Assembly (NCBI GenBank): GCA_963747595.1
Contig: CAVVFO010000001.1
Location: 372,001 to 436,000, forward strand
DNA length: 64,000 nt
Source: Oleiagrimonas sp963747595
Lineage (GTDB): Bacteria > Pseudomonadota > Gammaproteobacteria > Xanthomonadales > Rhodanobacteraceae
Direction of reading: 5' to 3'
The position numbers and the translations under genes were made by a program. Shown one piece after another: positions 1 to 8,983 of this stretch (position 1 is its first letter; each line of letters starts with the position of its first letter). The notes beneath the pieces are model-generated. The model saw only the letters and a program-made list of their open reading frames with translations. It ran no database searches and was not told where the DNA came from.

Positions 1-475
1 GAGTCCGCGCGACCATCAAATTGAACCTAGTCCTAAAAAGGTCCGCGGTCTGGGCGTTGCCACTGCCGAACTCCGCCAGAACATCCTGAGCGCACTGGAC
101 ACCGCCGACAAACCCGTGACAGTCCGGCAGGCGTTCTATCTGGTGAGCAGTGCCGGAGACGTGGACAAAGACACCACCGGATACCGCAAGGTCCAGCGGC
201 AATTGCTGGCCATGCGTCGCGAGGGGCTGGTTCCCTACGGCTGGATTGCCGACAACACGCGCTGGCGCATCCGCGTCAACACGCACACCGGCCTGAGTGA
301 TTTTCTGGAGGAGTCCAGCCAGCTTTACCGGCGCGACCTGTGGCAGAACGCCGAGGAGCGGGTGGAGGTTTGGTGCGAAAAAGATTCCATCGCCGGCGTG
401 CTGCAAAAGGTCACCAGCGAGTACCGTGTCGACCTGCTACCCGCGCGCGGCTATTCCAGCGAGACGTTTGCCTAT
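1..475 (+). pseudogene. Toprim-domain (Topo VI-A/Spo11-like) mobile-element gene, 5' part, split by IS5
   Basis: The frame is open from base 2 of the window, so the true start lies to the left. Visible residues contain a winged-helix-like segment (VTVRQAFYLVSSAG) and then an acidic Toprim-like motif (VEVWCEKDSIAGVL). The frame breaks at codon TAT 473-475, where an insertion sequence begins. Deleting the IS and one copy of the CTAT target duplication joins this part in frame to 1804-2223, giving FAYEAALQ across the junction. Toprim and winged-helix proteins of this kind occur in prophages and ICEs; their biochemical role is not established. The gene is presumably inactive in this strain. The family assignment is by motif only. 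Confidence 0.6.
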
Positions 476-1799
476 CAGGCTGTTGAAATTCGCATGAAGA
501 CGTCGAGATCACCCATCCTGCGTCGTGTCTTCGGTGCGGGATATTCGTCCCCCAAAATGCTTTCGTATGGCTTTGCAGCGTTTTTCGCGCTGCCCGGACG
601 CACCTTCCCTGTCGTCGGGGTCATCCGTTGAGCTCCGCCGCCAGCAGGCCGCGCAAGCGGATCAGGTTGCTGGCCGCCACGGCCATCTGAAACAGCGCTT
701 GCACGCGTGCATGGCCGCGCTGCTTGACCTGTCGCATGCCGGCAGCGGATTTGATCCAGCCGAAGTGGGTTTCGATCCACGCACGGATCTTGATGCTTAC
801 CGCGTAGCCACTGTGACGCGTGGTGCGGCTATCGATCGCGCTACGCCGGTTGGTCGTGTTTTGCGCGACATGCGGTGTGACGCGGTGCTTCCGACATCCG
901 GCCACGAAGTCTGCCGTGTCGTAGCCTTTGTCGGCCGCAAGCGTGCGCCGTCTTCGTCCTTTGAGATCGCCCATCATCGCCAACGCCGTTTCACGTTCGC
1001 CATATCCGGTGGCCAGGCTCAGACGGGCGTCGCACGCCAGGCCGTGGCGGTTCTCCATCAGCAGGTGACCCTGATAGCTCAGCTGCGCGCCGGTGTTGCC
1101 CTTGCGGTACAGCCGCGCGTCCGGATCGCTGGTGGAAGCGTGGGTGTCGTTGCTGCGCTTTTGCCCCTTGAAGTCCGGCGGTGCGTTGCGCGGCCCGGTG
1201 CCGCCGGGGCCAGGCGGCGGCGCGTCCTTGGGCTGGAAACTCTTGTGCGAGGCCCATGCCTGCAGCAGCGTGCCGTCCACCGAGAAATGTTCTTCGGACA
1301 TCAGGCCACGGCGCTCAGCAAGCCGCACCACCTCGCGGAAAAACTCGCTCGCCACCGCGTTGTCGTTGAGTCGGTCGCGGTTCTTCGAGAACACCGAGTG
1401 ATCCCACACCACATCGTCGATAGCCAAGCCGACAAACCAGCGAAACAGCAGGTTGTAGCGCAACTGCTCCATCAGCAGCCGCTCGCTGCGGATCGAATAG
1501 AACAGCTGCAGCAACTGTGCGCGCATCAGCTTCTCCGGCGCGATCGAGGCGCGGCCGTAGTCGCTGTAGAGCGTGCTGAACAAGCCGTCCATACGCTTGA
1601 GCGCGGTATCCACCAGCGTGCGCACCGCACGCAAGGGATGATCCGTCGGTACGAAGTCGTCCAGCTTCGCCACCGTGAACAACGATTCCTGCGTAATGTC
1701 CGCTCCGCGCATCCCATGGCTCCGTCAAATCCAGCGAGACCTTATGGTAAAACGATCCTCGCAAAGTCAGACGCACCAACGGCGAATTTCAACAGCCTG
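476..1799. mobile_element. IS5-family insertion sequence, complete
   Basis: The element is 1324 bp with perfect 18-bp terminal inverted repeats: CAGGCTGTTGAAATTCGC at 476-493 and its complement at 1782-1799. It is flanked by a 4-bp direct repeat CTAT at 472-475 and 1800-1803, close to the YTAR target preference known for IS5 relatives. It carries one transposase gene on the minus strand. Perfect ends, an intact transposase and an exactly restorable target gene indicate a recent, probably still mobile insertion. Confidence 0.93.
621..1712 (-). CDS. IS5-family transposase
   Basis: This 363-residue DDE transposase is encoded inside the element. The catalytic triad fits SVDGTLLQAW (first Asp), AADKGYDTADF (second Asp) and ETHFGWIKS (Glu). 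The N-terminal region (VPTDHPLRAVR and ALKRMDGLFS) is typical of the IS5 DUF772-type domain. Start is ATG at 1712. The protein has the usual family length and no frameshift, so it appears functional. It catalyses cut-and-paste movement through the 18-bp ends. Confidence 0.93.
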   Translation of the reverse strand: MRGADITQESLFTVAKLDDFVPTDHPLRAVRTLVDTALKRMDGLFSTLYSDYGRASIAPEKLMRAQLLQLFYSIRSERLLMEQLRYNLLFRWFVGLAIDDVVWDHSVFSKNRDRLNDNAVASEFFREVVRLAERRGLMSEEHFSVDGTLLQAWASHKSFQPKDAPPPGPGGTGPRNAPPDFKGQKRSNDTHASTSDPDARLYRKGNTGAQLSYQGHLLMENRHGLACDARLSLATGYGERETALAMMGDLKGRRRRTLAADKGYDTADFVAGCRKHRVTPHVAQNTTNRRSAIDSRTTRHSGYAVSIKIRAWIETHFGWIKSAAGMRQVKQRGHARVQALFQMAVAASNLIRLRGLLAAELNG

Positions 1800-1803
1800 C
1801 TAT

Positions 1804-2223
1804 GAGGCCGCATTGCAAGCCCGGCAAGACGGGCGGCGCACCTTCATCTACTACTGCGGCGATCTGGACCCGAGCGGCTGGCACGCCAGCAAGGATCTGG
1901 AAAAGCGGCTGCGTGGATTTTGGGGCGGTATCAGCTTCGAGCGTATCGGCGTGCTGCCCGCGCATATCGACACCTACCAGCTACAGACCCGAGCGACCAA
2001 AGGCAGCGACACCCGCACCAAAGGGTTTTATGCCGAACTCGGCAGCGGTCACCCCAGCGTGGAGCTGGAGGCCATGCACCCGGATGTTTTGCGCGGCATG
2101 GTCCGTTCGGCCATTGAACGGCATGTTGACCATGATGCCGTCGCGCAGTTGAAGATGGTGGAACAACTCGAACGCGAGTCACTGCGGAACTTCCAGACGG
2201 GTCTGGCAGGGGGTGTGCAATGA
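1804..2223 (+). pseudogene. Toprim-domain mobile-element gene, 3' part after IS5
   Basis: This is the continuation of the gene interrupted at 475. It contains FIYYCGDLDPSG, the DxD-type motif expected of a Toprim fold, followed by a basic region and a C-terminal helical segment ending with TGA at 2221. An ATG-initiated frame that begins inside the IS right end (1675) fuses IS sequence to this part, but that is an artefact of the insertion. The stop overlaps the start of the next gene (ATGA), so the two were co-translated in an operon. Confidence 0.6.
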
Positions 2224-2549
2224 CCGCTGGAGCGCAGACACTCAAACTCACTGGCAACCGCTGCCGCTGCCCGGCGTGTGGCGAACACTTCAACGGCACG
2301 GCGGGTTTCGATTTTCACCGCGTGGGCGAGCATGGCGTGAACCGCCGTTGTCTGACCGTGGCGGAAATGACCGCCAAAGGCTACGGCAGGAATACGGCAG
2401 GGTTCTGGGTCACCGACTCGCACGCGCAACGTGCCGCCAGACGCACGGCAGGCGGGGTTTCAGGCGCACGCGCCGCCGACCCTGTGCCGACCGCTTCCGT
2501 ATCTGCCCATGCCGCCGCACTGCACGAGGCCGGTCATGGGCGCCGCTGA
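2220..2549 (+). CDS. Small zinc-ribbon protein of prophage/ICE module
   Basis: A 109-residue protein with a CRCPACGEHF knuckle near residue 15, a later His (FHRVGEH) and Cys (RRCLTVAEM) that could complete a zinc site, and the segment RNTAGFWVT. Short proteins with this arrangement accompany phage and ICE replication genes; the function is unknown. It overlaps the previous gene by ATGA and the following primase start by 14 bp, so it belongs to the same operon. The Ala/Arg-rich tail after about residue 70 looks unconstrained. Confidence 0.55.
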   Translation: MTAGAQTLKLTGNRCRCPACGEHFNGTAGFDFHRVGEHGVNRRCLTVAEMTAKGYGRNTAGFWVTDSHAQRAARRTAGGVSGARAADPVPTASVSAHAAALHEAGHGRR

Positions 2550-3735
2550 GCAAGTGGACCCGGCGCACCTGGACGCCTACAGGTTCCTGCGCGCGCTGGG
2601 CGAGCGTCACACGTTCCAGACGTTCGATGATCGCAAGGGCAGCAAGCGCAACGCGCTTTCCCGCAAGCTGCACGGCACGCTGGCCGAACATGCCGACACG
2701 CTGGCACAGTTGAACGGGCAGGGCGCGGGCGTGTACGTCATGGTGAACGCGGGCGACGGCAAGGGCCGCAAGGCAGGCAACGTGCGAGCCGTGCGCGCGC
2801 TGTTCGCTGATCTTGACGGCGCACCCTTGCAGCCGGTTCTGGACGGTCCGCTGAAGCCGCATATCGTGGTCGAGACATCCGCCGGGCGGTGGCATGCGTA
2901 CTGGCTGGCCGATGGCATCCCGCTGGACCAGTTCAAGCCGCTGCAACAGGCCATAGCGCAACGGTTCAACAGTGACCCGAGCATATGCGACCTGTGCCGT
3001 GTGGCGCGGTTGCCGGGGTATCAGCACATGAAGCGCGCGCCGTTCCGGTCGCACATCGTCACACTGTGCGATGGTCCGCGTTACTCGCATGCCGACGTGG
3101 TGCAGGCATTCCCGCCGATCACCAAGCCCAACCCCGCCAGCGCGGCGCGTGAGTGTAAAGGAATTACACCAGCCACCGTGCCCACGCTGGCCGATACGGT
3201 CCCGGAGGGCAAACGCAACAGCACGCTGTTCAAGCTGGCCTGCGGGTTCGTGCGTAAGGGTATCCCTACTGCTGGAATCAATGACCGCCTGCAACGGATC
3301 AACGCCGAACGCTGCCAGCCGCCACTATGCGCCAGCGAAGTGGACACCATCGCCAGCAACGCCAGCGCGCAAGGTTCCCAAGGATTCGCGCAGCTCACGC
3401 ACGCATTGATGGATTCCCCGGAGTGGAAAGCGTTACCCGCCGCATCCATCGCCATCGTGCTGGCGTTCTTTCGCCACTACAACGGCAGCAACAACGGGCG
3501 TCTGGCTGTGCCGTGGCGAGACTTTGAAGGGCGACACGGGATCGACACCAGCCGCCGCTTCTATCGCTACCTGCGCCGAGCCGTGAATGCAGGCATCCTG
3601 ATACAGGCCAGCAAGTCACGAAATGGACAGAACGGGCGCATCCCTGCCTTCTACGCCATCGCCGACAAGTGGCTAGCCCATGTGTCAAAACAGCACATGG
3701 CGCCAAGTGTCAAAACAGCACACTTAAATAGATAA
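2536..3735 (+). CDS. RepB-like DNA primase with PriCT-type C-terminal domain
   Basis: About 399 residues from ATG 2536, which has GAGG 6 bp upstream; an earlier in-frame start at 2431 would run through the previous gene. The N-terminal half resembles RepB/AEP-type primases: VRALFADLDGAPL carries the acidic catalytic pair, followed by GRWHAYWLAD and CRVARLPGYQHMKRAPF. The middle (EGKRNSTLFKLACGFVRKG to ASEVDTIASNA) fits the PriCT_1 domain. The C-terminal region looks like a winged-helix (TSRRFYRYLRRAVNAGIL). Such proteins prime replication of plasmids, ICEs and phages. This is the best functional marker that 1-4466 is an autonomous element. Confidence 0.78.
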   Translation: MGAAEQVDPAHLDAYRFLRALGERHTFQTFDDRKGSKRNALSRKLHGTLAEHADTLAQLNGQGAGVYVMVNAGDGKGRKAGNVRAVRALFADLDGAPLQPVLDGPLKPHIVVETSAGRWHAYWLADGIPLDQFKPLQQAIAQRFNSDPSICDLCRVARLPGYQHMKRAPFRSHIVTLCDGPRYSHADVVQAFPPITKPNPASAARECKGITPATVPTLADTVPEGKRNSTLFKLACGFVRKGIPTAGINDRLQRINAERCQPPLCASEVDTIASNASAQGSQGFAQLTHALMDSPEWKALPAASIAIVLAFFRHYNGSNNGRLAVPWRDFEGRHGIDTSRRFYRYLRRAVNAGILIQASKSRNGQNGRIPAFYAIADKWLAHVSKQHMAPSVKTAHLNR

Positions 3736-3766
3736 GCAGTAAGAGACAGCTTGAGGGTTCTGCACC

Positions 3767-3970
3767 ATGACGGCACGAAAAATGACGCCACAAATACGCG
3801 CCGCGCTCGCCGCTGCTGATCGGTCGCCGGGCTGGAACATGCGAGCGGACACCATCCGCCGCTTCGACGTGGGTACCTGCGCCCTGTACGTCGTGCCCTA
3901 TCGTCGCTGGGCGTATCGCCGGCAGGAACAACAGGGCGAAGCATGGCGACAGGCGCACGGCATCGCGTGA
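3767..3970 (+). CDS. Small hypothetical protein of mobile element
   Basis: A 67-residue, Arg-rich predicted protein beginning MTARKMTPQIRAALAAADRS, with GAGG 9 bp upstream of ATG 3767. It lies 31 bp after the primase stop on the same strand. I recognise no family. Size, basic composition and position suggest a small element-encoded DNA-binding or accessory protein, but that is a guess. No membrane segment or signal peptide is visible. Confidence 0.45.
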   Translation: MTARKMTPQIRAALAAADRSPGWNMRADTIRRFDVGTCALYVVPYRRWAYRRQEQQGEAWRQAHGIA

Positions 3971-4157
3971 CGGGTGCCTGCTGAGGGCTTCTGCGTGGTC
4001 GCTGGGCGCCAGCATGCATGGCGTTGCGCCGACTGGCACTCATAACGCGCCGGTAGGGGTGTCGAATCTCTATCGATCCTGGCCTTATGACCGACTGCCC
4101 ATCCGTTTTTTTGCGCGGTCAGTTCAGAAAATCCGGTTTTTCATCTGGGGCCGAGAC

Positions 4158-4466
4158 ATGACAAAGACTCGAGTTATTGCCCGCATCCGCGCGGGCGCGA
4201 GTGACTTTGACGGCTTGCCGCCGTGGGCGGGTGCATACCTTGCCCGTTGTCGCATGCGGCAATCCATGCAGCGGGTTGTATGTGGCGCGCGCCGTCGCAG
4301 TGATGGGAAGCCCTGCCAAGCCATGAGCATGCCCGGCAAGCGGCGCTGCAAGTGGCATGGCGGCTGTTCCACGGGTCCACGTACTGCCGAGGGCAAGGCC
4401 AAGGTAGCGCGCAACCTGCCGCGTCCCTGCCGGCATGGGGCCGATTGCGGCAATGTCCCGCGATAA
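4158..4466 (+). CDS. HGGxSTGP-motif protein
   Basis: About 102 residues from ATG 4158 (MTKTRVIARI). A longer in-frame start at 4014 covers non-conserved sequence. The C-terminal half carries CGARRRSDGKPCQAM, then GKRRCKWHGGCSTGPRT and EGKAKVARNL, the signature of a motif family common in phages and integrated elements of Proteobacteria. Paired cysteines and the His suggest metal binding; no activity is established. It is the last gene of the accessory module. An approximately 560-bp gene-free stretch separates it from uup. Confidence 0.6.
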   Translation: MTKTRVIARIRAGASDFDGLPPWAGAYLARCRMRQSMQRVVCGARRRSDGKPCQAMSMPGKRRCKWHGGCSTGPRTAEGKAKVARNLPRPCRHGADCGNVPR

Positions 4467-4823
4467 AAAAACAGCGGAAATGCTCGCCTGACAGCAAACT
4501 AGAGCGATCTGCTGGCCGTAAAGTAGGGTGAAATACGGGCCGGAGGACCAACGGCGCCGGGTCTATGCTTCGCGTCGCTGCTAACAGGACAGGAACAGCG
4601 GGACGGTTTAGGGAACCATAAAACGGCAAGTTCATCCCAAGGCGACAACGGCGGATCACGGCAAGGTTGCGTCAAGGTCGCGGTTAGATCACGGCGAGGT
4701 AGGGGGCATGCGGAAACTTCACGATCCATGCGCACCAGACCGACCGTTCCCGAAGCTTCGCCCGTCCACAATTCAGAATCTGACCCTGCGGTATGGCAAA
4801 AGGCGAGGGTCACCAAGCGCATG

Positions 4824-4847
4824 TGAGAGTAACTTTGAGAGTAACTT
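4824..4847. repeat. 12-bp perfect tandem duplication
   Basis: TGAGAGTAACTT occurs twice head to tail, followed by TCGAGG. It sits about 360 bp downstream of the last element gene. It could be part of an attachment or recombinase-binding site, or a simple slippage product. Confidence 0.7.
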
Positions 4848-4931
4848 TCGAGGTTCGCGCATATCACATTCAATGGAAACAATCACATAGGCCAACTATG
4901 CGGCGCCTACTTCGGCGCCATCTTCGAAAAA

Positions 4932-4956
4932 AGCCGGCATGTCATTGCCGGCTTTT
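4932..4956 (+). terminator. Rho-independent terminator
   Basis: The stem AGCCGGCA / TGCCGGCT with a 6-nt loop (TGTCAT) is preceded by an A-run and followed by TTTTT at about 4952. It could end transcripts from the mobile module on the plus strand; the A-run makes it potentially bidirectional. Confidence 0.75.
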
Positions 4957-5012
4957 TCGTTTCCGTGACGGGATTTCGGGCGCGCAGCCGCCGGATCACG
5001 AACGCTTCCCGC

Positions 5013-5024
5013 TACAATATCCGG

Positions 5025-5025
<1 letters not shown>
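5013..5025 (+). promoter_or_regulatory. Putative -10 box directly before uup (leaderless start)
   Basis: TACAAT at 5013-5018 lies seven bases before ATG 5025, where a transcript start would be expected. No Shine-Dalgarno sequence is visible before the ATG. The -35 region is not obvious, so this rests on the -10 match and spacing. Confidence 0.4.
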
Positions 5026-6908
<1,883 letters not shown>

Positions 6909-7143
6909 TACATCGATGCATCGCGTGCGCCTCCATTTTCCGCGCTTTCTGGCATGAAAAGTGCATGAAGAAATAGGGTACGCAGAGTGCGCGAGTGTCT
7001 CCTGCGGCGGGTCAACTGGCCGTGACATGCAGGGCGGGATCAAAAGAGTGCCGTTCTGAAGACGCCGGTTGCGGTCGCAACCACCTCGCAATGTCGCCGT
7101 GGTTGTTGCCCGTTGCCGTAATGGATGAACCGTCCCATGCCCC

Positions 7144-8322
7144 ATGTCCGATAATCCACAACCGGAGCGAGCCGCAGGTGACCCGCCGGCGCGGAGCATC
7201 CCGTTGGTGACGGATTCGCTGCATCGGGATCGTGATCGGTCGTTCTGGCTGGGGCTTCTGTATGCGGGCTTGTCCGCCTACTGGGCCGTGGCTCCGGGCA
7301 TCCTGGTCTATGCTGCGCTGACCGGTGCCCATGGTCACGGCAACTGGGTCAATGCCATCGCGGTCGTCGCTCTCAGCGCCATGGTGGTGATCTATCTGCT
7401 GCGCCGGATGATCGTCGAGGCTCCCTCCCGGGAATGGGTGTTTTTTGTCTGGAATACCACGTCGTTCATCATTATCTCGGTGTTGTGCGCGCTGGACGGC
7501 GGTATCGGCAGTCCCCTCACGTATTTGTTCGCATTGCCGATGTTATATCTGGCGATCGGCTACCCGCTGCGTACCGCGCTCATTTGCGGAGCCACGGGCC
7601 TGTGCTGCTATGGGGCGTTGCTGTGGATCGCGCCGGGGCCGGAGCCATTGGGCCAGGTGCTGTTCCAGTCGTTGACGCTGGGAGTGGGTTTTCTTCTGGC
7701 CATTCTCGGCGGCCGCAACCGCGACCAACAGGATCGTGCGTTGGATGCGTTGCAGCGGCAGCTGGAATCGCTGGCCATGACCGATGAATTGACAGGGTGC
7801 CTGAATCAACGCGCATTCACGGTGGCGCTGCAGCGTGAGGTCGGACATGCCGCGCGTTACGGCCACGCATTGTCGCTGCTGTTGATCGATATCGACCACT
7901 TCAAGGGCATCAATGACCGTCATGGGCACCTTGTGGGTGATGCGGTGCTGCGCAAACTGGGGTTGATCCTGCGCAGGACCGCGCGCGAGACCGATTGTGT
8001 CGGACGGCCCGGCGGCGACGAACTGGCGTTGTTGATCCCGGAGACCGATGGTCCCGCGGCACTGATGCTGGCCGAACGGCTGCGCCAGCAGGTGCACTCG
8101 GCGGTGCTGCCGATCGGCATCACGCTGAGCATCGGCATCTGCGCCATGCCGTCGACGCAGGAACCGGCCGCCGAGTTGTTCCGACGTGCCGATGAGGCGC
8201 TGTACGCGGCCAAGCGGCGCGGTCGCGATCAGGTGGCGCTCTGGAACGACCTCCACGTGCGGTCGGCGCATGACGCTCCGGAGGCTGTCGCCGGCGAGTT
8301 CGTGCGCCGGGCATCGCCCTGA
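7144..8322 (+). CDS. Membrane-anchored diguanylate cyclase (GGDEL)
   Basis: A 392-residue protein. About six hydrophobic segments between residues 33 and 187 form a membrane sensor region that I cannot assign to a named MASE family. A GGDEF domain follows (about 205-365): DELTGCLNQRAF, LLIDIDHFKGIND, then RPGGDELALL. The catalytic signature is GGDEL (290-294), a functional variant in many active cyclases. An RETD I-site sits five residues upstream (281-284), so product inhibition by c-di-GMP is expected. It makes c-di-GMP from two GTP. It stands alone between uup and holC. Confidence 0.9.
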   Translation: MSDNPQPERAAGDPPARSIPLVTDSLHRDRDRSFWLGLLYAGLSAYWAVAPGILVYAALTGAHGHGNWVNAIAVVALSAMVVIYLLRRMIVEAPSREWVFFVWNTTSFIIISVLCALDGGIGSPLTYLFALPMLYLAIGYPLRTALICGATGLCCYGALLWIAPGPEPLGQVLFQSLTLGVGFLLAILGGRNRDQQDRALDALQRQLESLAMTDELTGCLNQRAFTVALQREVGHAARYGHALSLLLIDIDHFKGINDRHGHLVGDAVLRKLGLILRRTARETDCVGRPGGDELALLIPETDGPAALMLAERLRQQVHSAVLPIGITLSIGICAMPSTQEPAAELFRRADEALYAAKRRGRDQVALWNDLHVRSAHDAPEAVAGEFVRRASP

Positions 8323-8329
8323 CTCGGGA

Positions 8330-8400
8330 CCGAGCAGGGCGATCAATCCACAGCGGGATTCCTTATCGCTCAGAACTACCCCGCGGAGCGCCCTGCTTGC
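8330..8400. repeat. REP-like palindromic element, copy A
   Basis: Terminal inverted repeat AGCAGGGCG (8333-8341) / CGCCCTGCT (8389-8397) surrounds an internal small hairpin AATCC-ACAGCG-GGATT. It starts 8 bp after the diguanylate cyclase stop. Sequence and fold resemble a second element at 33602-33670, with shared blocks AGGGC, GATCAATCC, GGGATT and TCAG. Confidence 0.55.
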
Positions 8401-8481
8401 GGGAAAGCGGGGCCGGTTCCGCTCACCGGCGGTTCCGTCGCTGATGCTCCCTGGGCGCGCGCTGCGATTGCCATGGTCTGC

Positions 8482-8901
8482 TTATATGTCGTGCTTGTTC
8501 AGCGTGCATCCATTGCCCTGATAGGTGCGCCAGCGCCTGCGTGAACCCTTGCGTGCGTCTTCCTCGGCGGGCACGACTTCCAGTACACGCTCGAAGCTGC
8601 GTTGCGGCACGGAGTCGCGCAGGTTGATCAGCAGTGGCCTGTCGGGCGTCTCCACGCCTGGTGGCACGATGAGGATGGCGGTGTCCGGATCACTGTCTTC
8701 GCCGGCCAGTTCATGCGGGATGAAGGCGTCTTCGTCGAACGCCCACAACAGGTCGTCCAGGCGTTCGGCTTGGTCGAAATCGCGGGCCAGGATCAGTGTC
8801 GGCTGACGCGCCGCACAGGCACGGCGCGCCAGCTCGCACACCAGCAGCAACGGCTGCTCGCGAAACCGCGGTTTGTCGATCAGGTAGAAATCTGCACGCA
8901 T
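8482..8901 (-). CDS. holC: DNA polymerase III chi subunit
   Basis: A 139-residue HolC. It begins MRADFYLIDKPRF and contains CELARRACAARQPTLILA, LDDLLWAFDEDAFIPHEL and the loop DPDTAILIVPPG typical of chi. In the replisome chi pairs with psi and binds the SSB C-terminus. It lies 82 bp downstream of pepA on the same strand, the conserved pepA-holC order. valS, which usually follows in Gammaproteobacteria, is absent here; the next gene is the oppositely oriented cyclase. Confidence 0.92.
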   Translation of the reverse strand: MRADFYLIDKPRFREQPLLLVCELARRACAARQPTLILARDFDQAERLDDLLWAFDEDAFIPHELAGEDSDPDTAILIVPPGVETPDRPLLINLRDSVPQRSFERVLEVVPAEEDARKGSRRRWRTYQGNGCTLNKHDI

Positions 8902-8983
8902 GGTAATGGAGAGTCAGGACGCAAGCGCGAGGGGCAGGTGGCAAAGCCGTGGCACGTCTCTCCCCCGTCTCACGTCGATGCAC

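Larger units (their letters stand above)
4467..5024. other. Gene-free junction between mobile module and core chromosome
   Basis: No convincing ORF is present. It holds a 12-bp tandem duplication, TGAGAGTAACTT at 4824-4835 and 4836-4847, then an AT-richer stretch, a GGCGCC inverted pair around 4901-4918 and a hairpin terminator at 4932-4956. This is where the right attachment site of the element would be expected, but with the left end outside the window no direct repeat can be confirmed. Confidence 0.5.

Noticed and set aside
1675..1800. ATG-initiated N-terminus fused to the Toprim 3' part
   Set aside because: These codons belong to the IS right end and do not belong to the native protein; removing the IS gives a better frame.
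4708..4890. 60-codon ORF in the junction region
   Set aside because: No ribosome-binding site, spans the tandem repeat and has no family similarity.
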